Shown here: positions 6,221 to 7,154 of the stretch, one piece after another
Layout of the letters: every line of letters begins with the position of its first letter
Numbering within the stretch: the stretch's first letter is position 1
From: Cytophagales bacterium
Lineage (GTDB): Bacteria > Bacteroidota > Bacteroidia > Cytophagales > Cyclobacteriaceae
Length of the DNA: 7,154 nt
Direction: 5' to 3'
Assembly: GCA_003504855.1 (NCBI GenBank)
Contig: DNZD01000180.1
Coordinates: 1 to 7,154, forward strand
The notes under the pieces: generated by a model
Database searches by the model: none
What the model saw: the letters and a program-made list of their open reading frames with translations, nothing else
Told to the model about the DNA's origin: nothing
Made by a program: the position numbers and the translations under genes

Positions 6221-7117
6221 TCAGAGGTGCTTTCCAGGCGAGTCCGGCACAATCATCTTGAGCGAACCAGGCTTTACGGTGACTTCAAAGCTATCCGTTG
6301 GTGGCATGGATTCACCATCAATGTGATAGGGCATGGGACTGGAGAATGCAATGGACACTTTGCGGGCCTGCATGATTTCCACGTATTGGGAACGGTGCAT
6401 TTGACAAGAGAACAGTTTTTGTGCAAAACCGGCTGCCTGTGCGATGGGTACTTTCCGCAGTATACAAAGGTCGATCAACTCATCACATACCGATGCAAAA
6501 GGAGCTACGCGGGCATTGTTGCCAAACTGGGAGGAATTGGCAAAAGCAATTACGAATGGCGTGCGACTATACATGGTATGGTCAACATGCAACGTTGCAT
6601 CAAACTCTTTGTAAGACAAGAACTCCTGCAGGACAAGTTTGCTGTAGGTAAAAAGACCCCGCTTTCCATGTTGGTTGAACTGTGCCGCGATGTGGGCGTC
6701 AAACCCAATTCCGGAAATGTTCACGGACAAAAGGTTATTGACCCGCAAGGTATCCATATTGATCACCTGATACTGACCAAGTAATTTCAGGGCTGCTTCA
6801 AGGGTAACAGGTATACCGAGATGACGTGCGAGTCCGTTACCAGAACCTTTGGGAAGAATGCCCATCCACACCGATGTATTCACCAGCCCTTGTGCCACTT
6901 CATTGACCGTGCCATCACCCCCCATGGCGAATACACGTGGGTAACCGGCGCGTGCAGCATCCTTTGCCAGTTCGGTGGCGTGACCACGATGATTGGTATA
7001 AGTGATGGTTGCTTCCAGATTCAGAGCCGCGCAGTGTTTAATGATGCTGCCCTCCACCGACGTACGAAAGCCGGTGCCCGAGAATCTATTGATGATAAAG
7101 CAAACCTTGTTTTCCAT
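6221..7117 (-). CDS. YegS/DgkB-type diacylglycerol or lipid kinase
   Basis: An ATP-dependent lipid kinase of the diacylglycerol kinase catalytic family (YegS, DgkB, BmrU), likely acting at the inner face of the membrane on diacylglycerol or a related lipid. The 298 residues match the usual length of about 290-310. The nucleotide-binding domain carries CFIINRFSGTG (6-16), a GGDGTVNE signature (66-73) and LPKGSGNGLARHLGIP (88-103). The C-terminal beta-sandwich domain has ISGIGFDA (134-141), NNARVAPFA (200-208) and HIDGES (265-270). Where many relatives read DG-x-x-D after the AP motif, this protein reads CDELIDL (211-217), a small departure. The ATG at 7117 gives a complete first beta strand. 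The DUF2911 gene follows on the same strand. The exact lipid substrate cannot be read from the sequence. Confidence 0.93.
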   Translation of the reverse strand: MENKVCFIINRFSGTGFRTSVEGSIIKHCAALNLEATITYTNHRGHATELAKDAARAGYPRVFAMGGDGTVNEVAQGLVNTSVWMGILPKGSGNGLARHLGIPVTLEAALKLLGQYQVINMDTLRVNNLLSVNISGIGFDAHIAAQFNQHGKRGLFTYSKLVLQEFLSYKEFDATLHVDHTMYSRTPFVIAFANSSQFGNNARVAPFASVCDELIDLCILRKVPIAQAAGFAQKLFSCQMHRSQYVEIMQARKVSIAFSSPMPYHIDGESMPPTDSFEVTVKPGSLKMIVPDSPGKHL

Positions 7118-7154
7118 GAAAAGCGAAACCAGAGCGACCTTCGTTAGCCTTCAA

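Noticed and set aside
6118..6252. N-terminal extension of the DUF2911 frame by 45 codons
   Set aside because: Using the upstream ATG at 6252 would bury the signal peptide inside the protein and overlap the end of the lipid-kinase gene. The ATG at 6117 is far more likely.
1..7154. Defence island, mobile element or CRISPR system
   Set aside because: The helicase could suggest a defence role, but it has the normal architecture of a housekeeping SF1B helicase. I see no nuclease, methyltransferase, transposase, integrase, toxin-antitoxin pair, spaced direct repeats or terminal inverted repeats.

Overview
The window looks like ordinary chromosomal sequence from a member of the Bacteroidota, probably Cytophagales or Chitinophagales. 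The clues are the gene families (a secreted DUF2911 protein with TPRs, a two-domain universal stress protein, a YegS-type lipid kinase), the near absence of Shine-Dalgarno sequences before the starts, and one motif matching the Bacteroidota -7 element TAnnTTTG. The genus assignment is inference. Coding density is high and I see no insertion sequence, phage gene, CRISPR array, tRNA or rRNA.

Layout. Positions 1-2662 hold two minus-strand genes read in the same direction: a long ECF sigma factor of the ECF42 type (1415-2662), then a UPF1/IGHMBP2-like superfamily 1 helicase (1386 down to the window edge, C-terminus missing). They are 28 bases apart. A 194-base divergent region (2663-2856) separates them from the plus-strand genes. 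It carries a perfect 12-base palindrome and a possible 28-codon small ORF. The plus-strand block is a universal stress protein (2857-3705) with its own hairpin terminator, then a membrane-anchored J-domain protein (3782-4588) that overlaps a SUI1/YciH translation factor (4585-4932) by four bases. A near-perfect hairpin at 4935-4971, with an A tract on one side and a T-rich run on the other, ends this block and also serves the convergent gene. Positions 4987-7117 hold two minus-strand genes: the lipid kinase (6221-7117), then an exported DUF2911/TPR protein (4987-6117). The last 37 bases (7118-7154) hold nothing I can identify.

How the genes work together. Most products fit stress response and housekeeping: alternative sigma control, nucleic-acid remodelling, an ATP-binding stress protein, a chaperone recruiter and a translation factor. 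No gene links the blocks into one obvious pathway. The two tightest associations are sigma factor/helicase and J-protein/SUI1. I do not find convincing evidence of a new defence or mobile system. The items most worth checking are the ECF42 sigma factor without its usual DGPF partner, the coupled J-protein/SUI1 pair, and the palindrome and small ORF before the stress protein.
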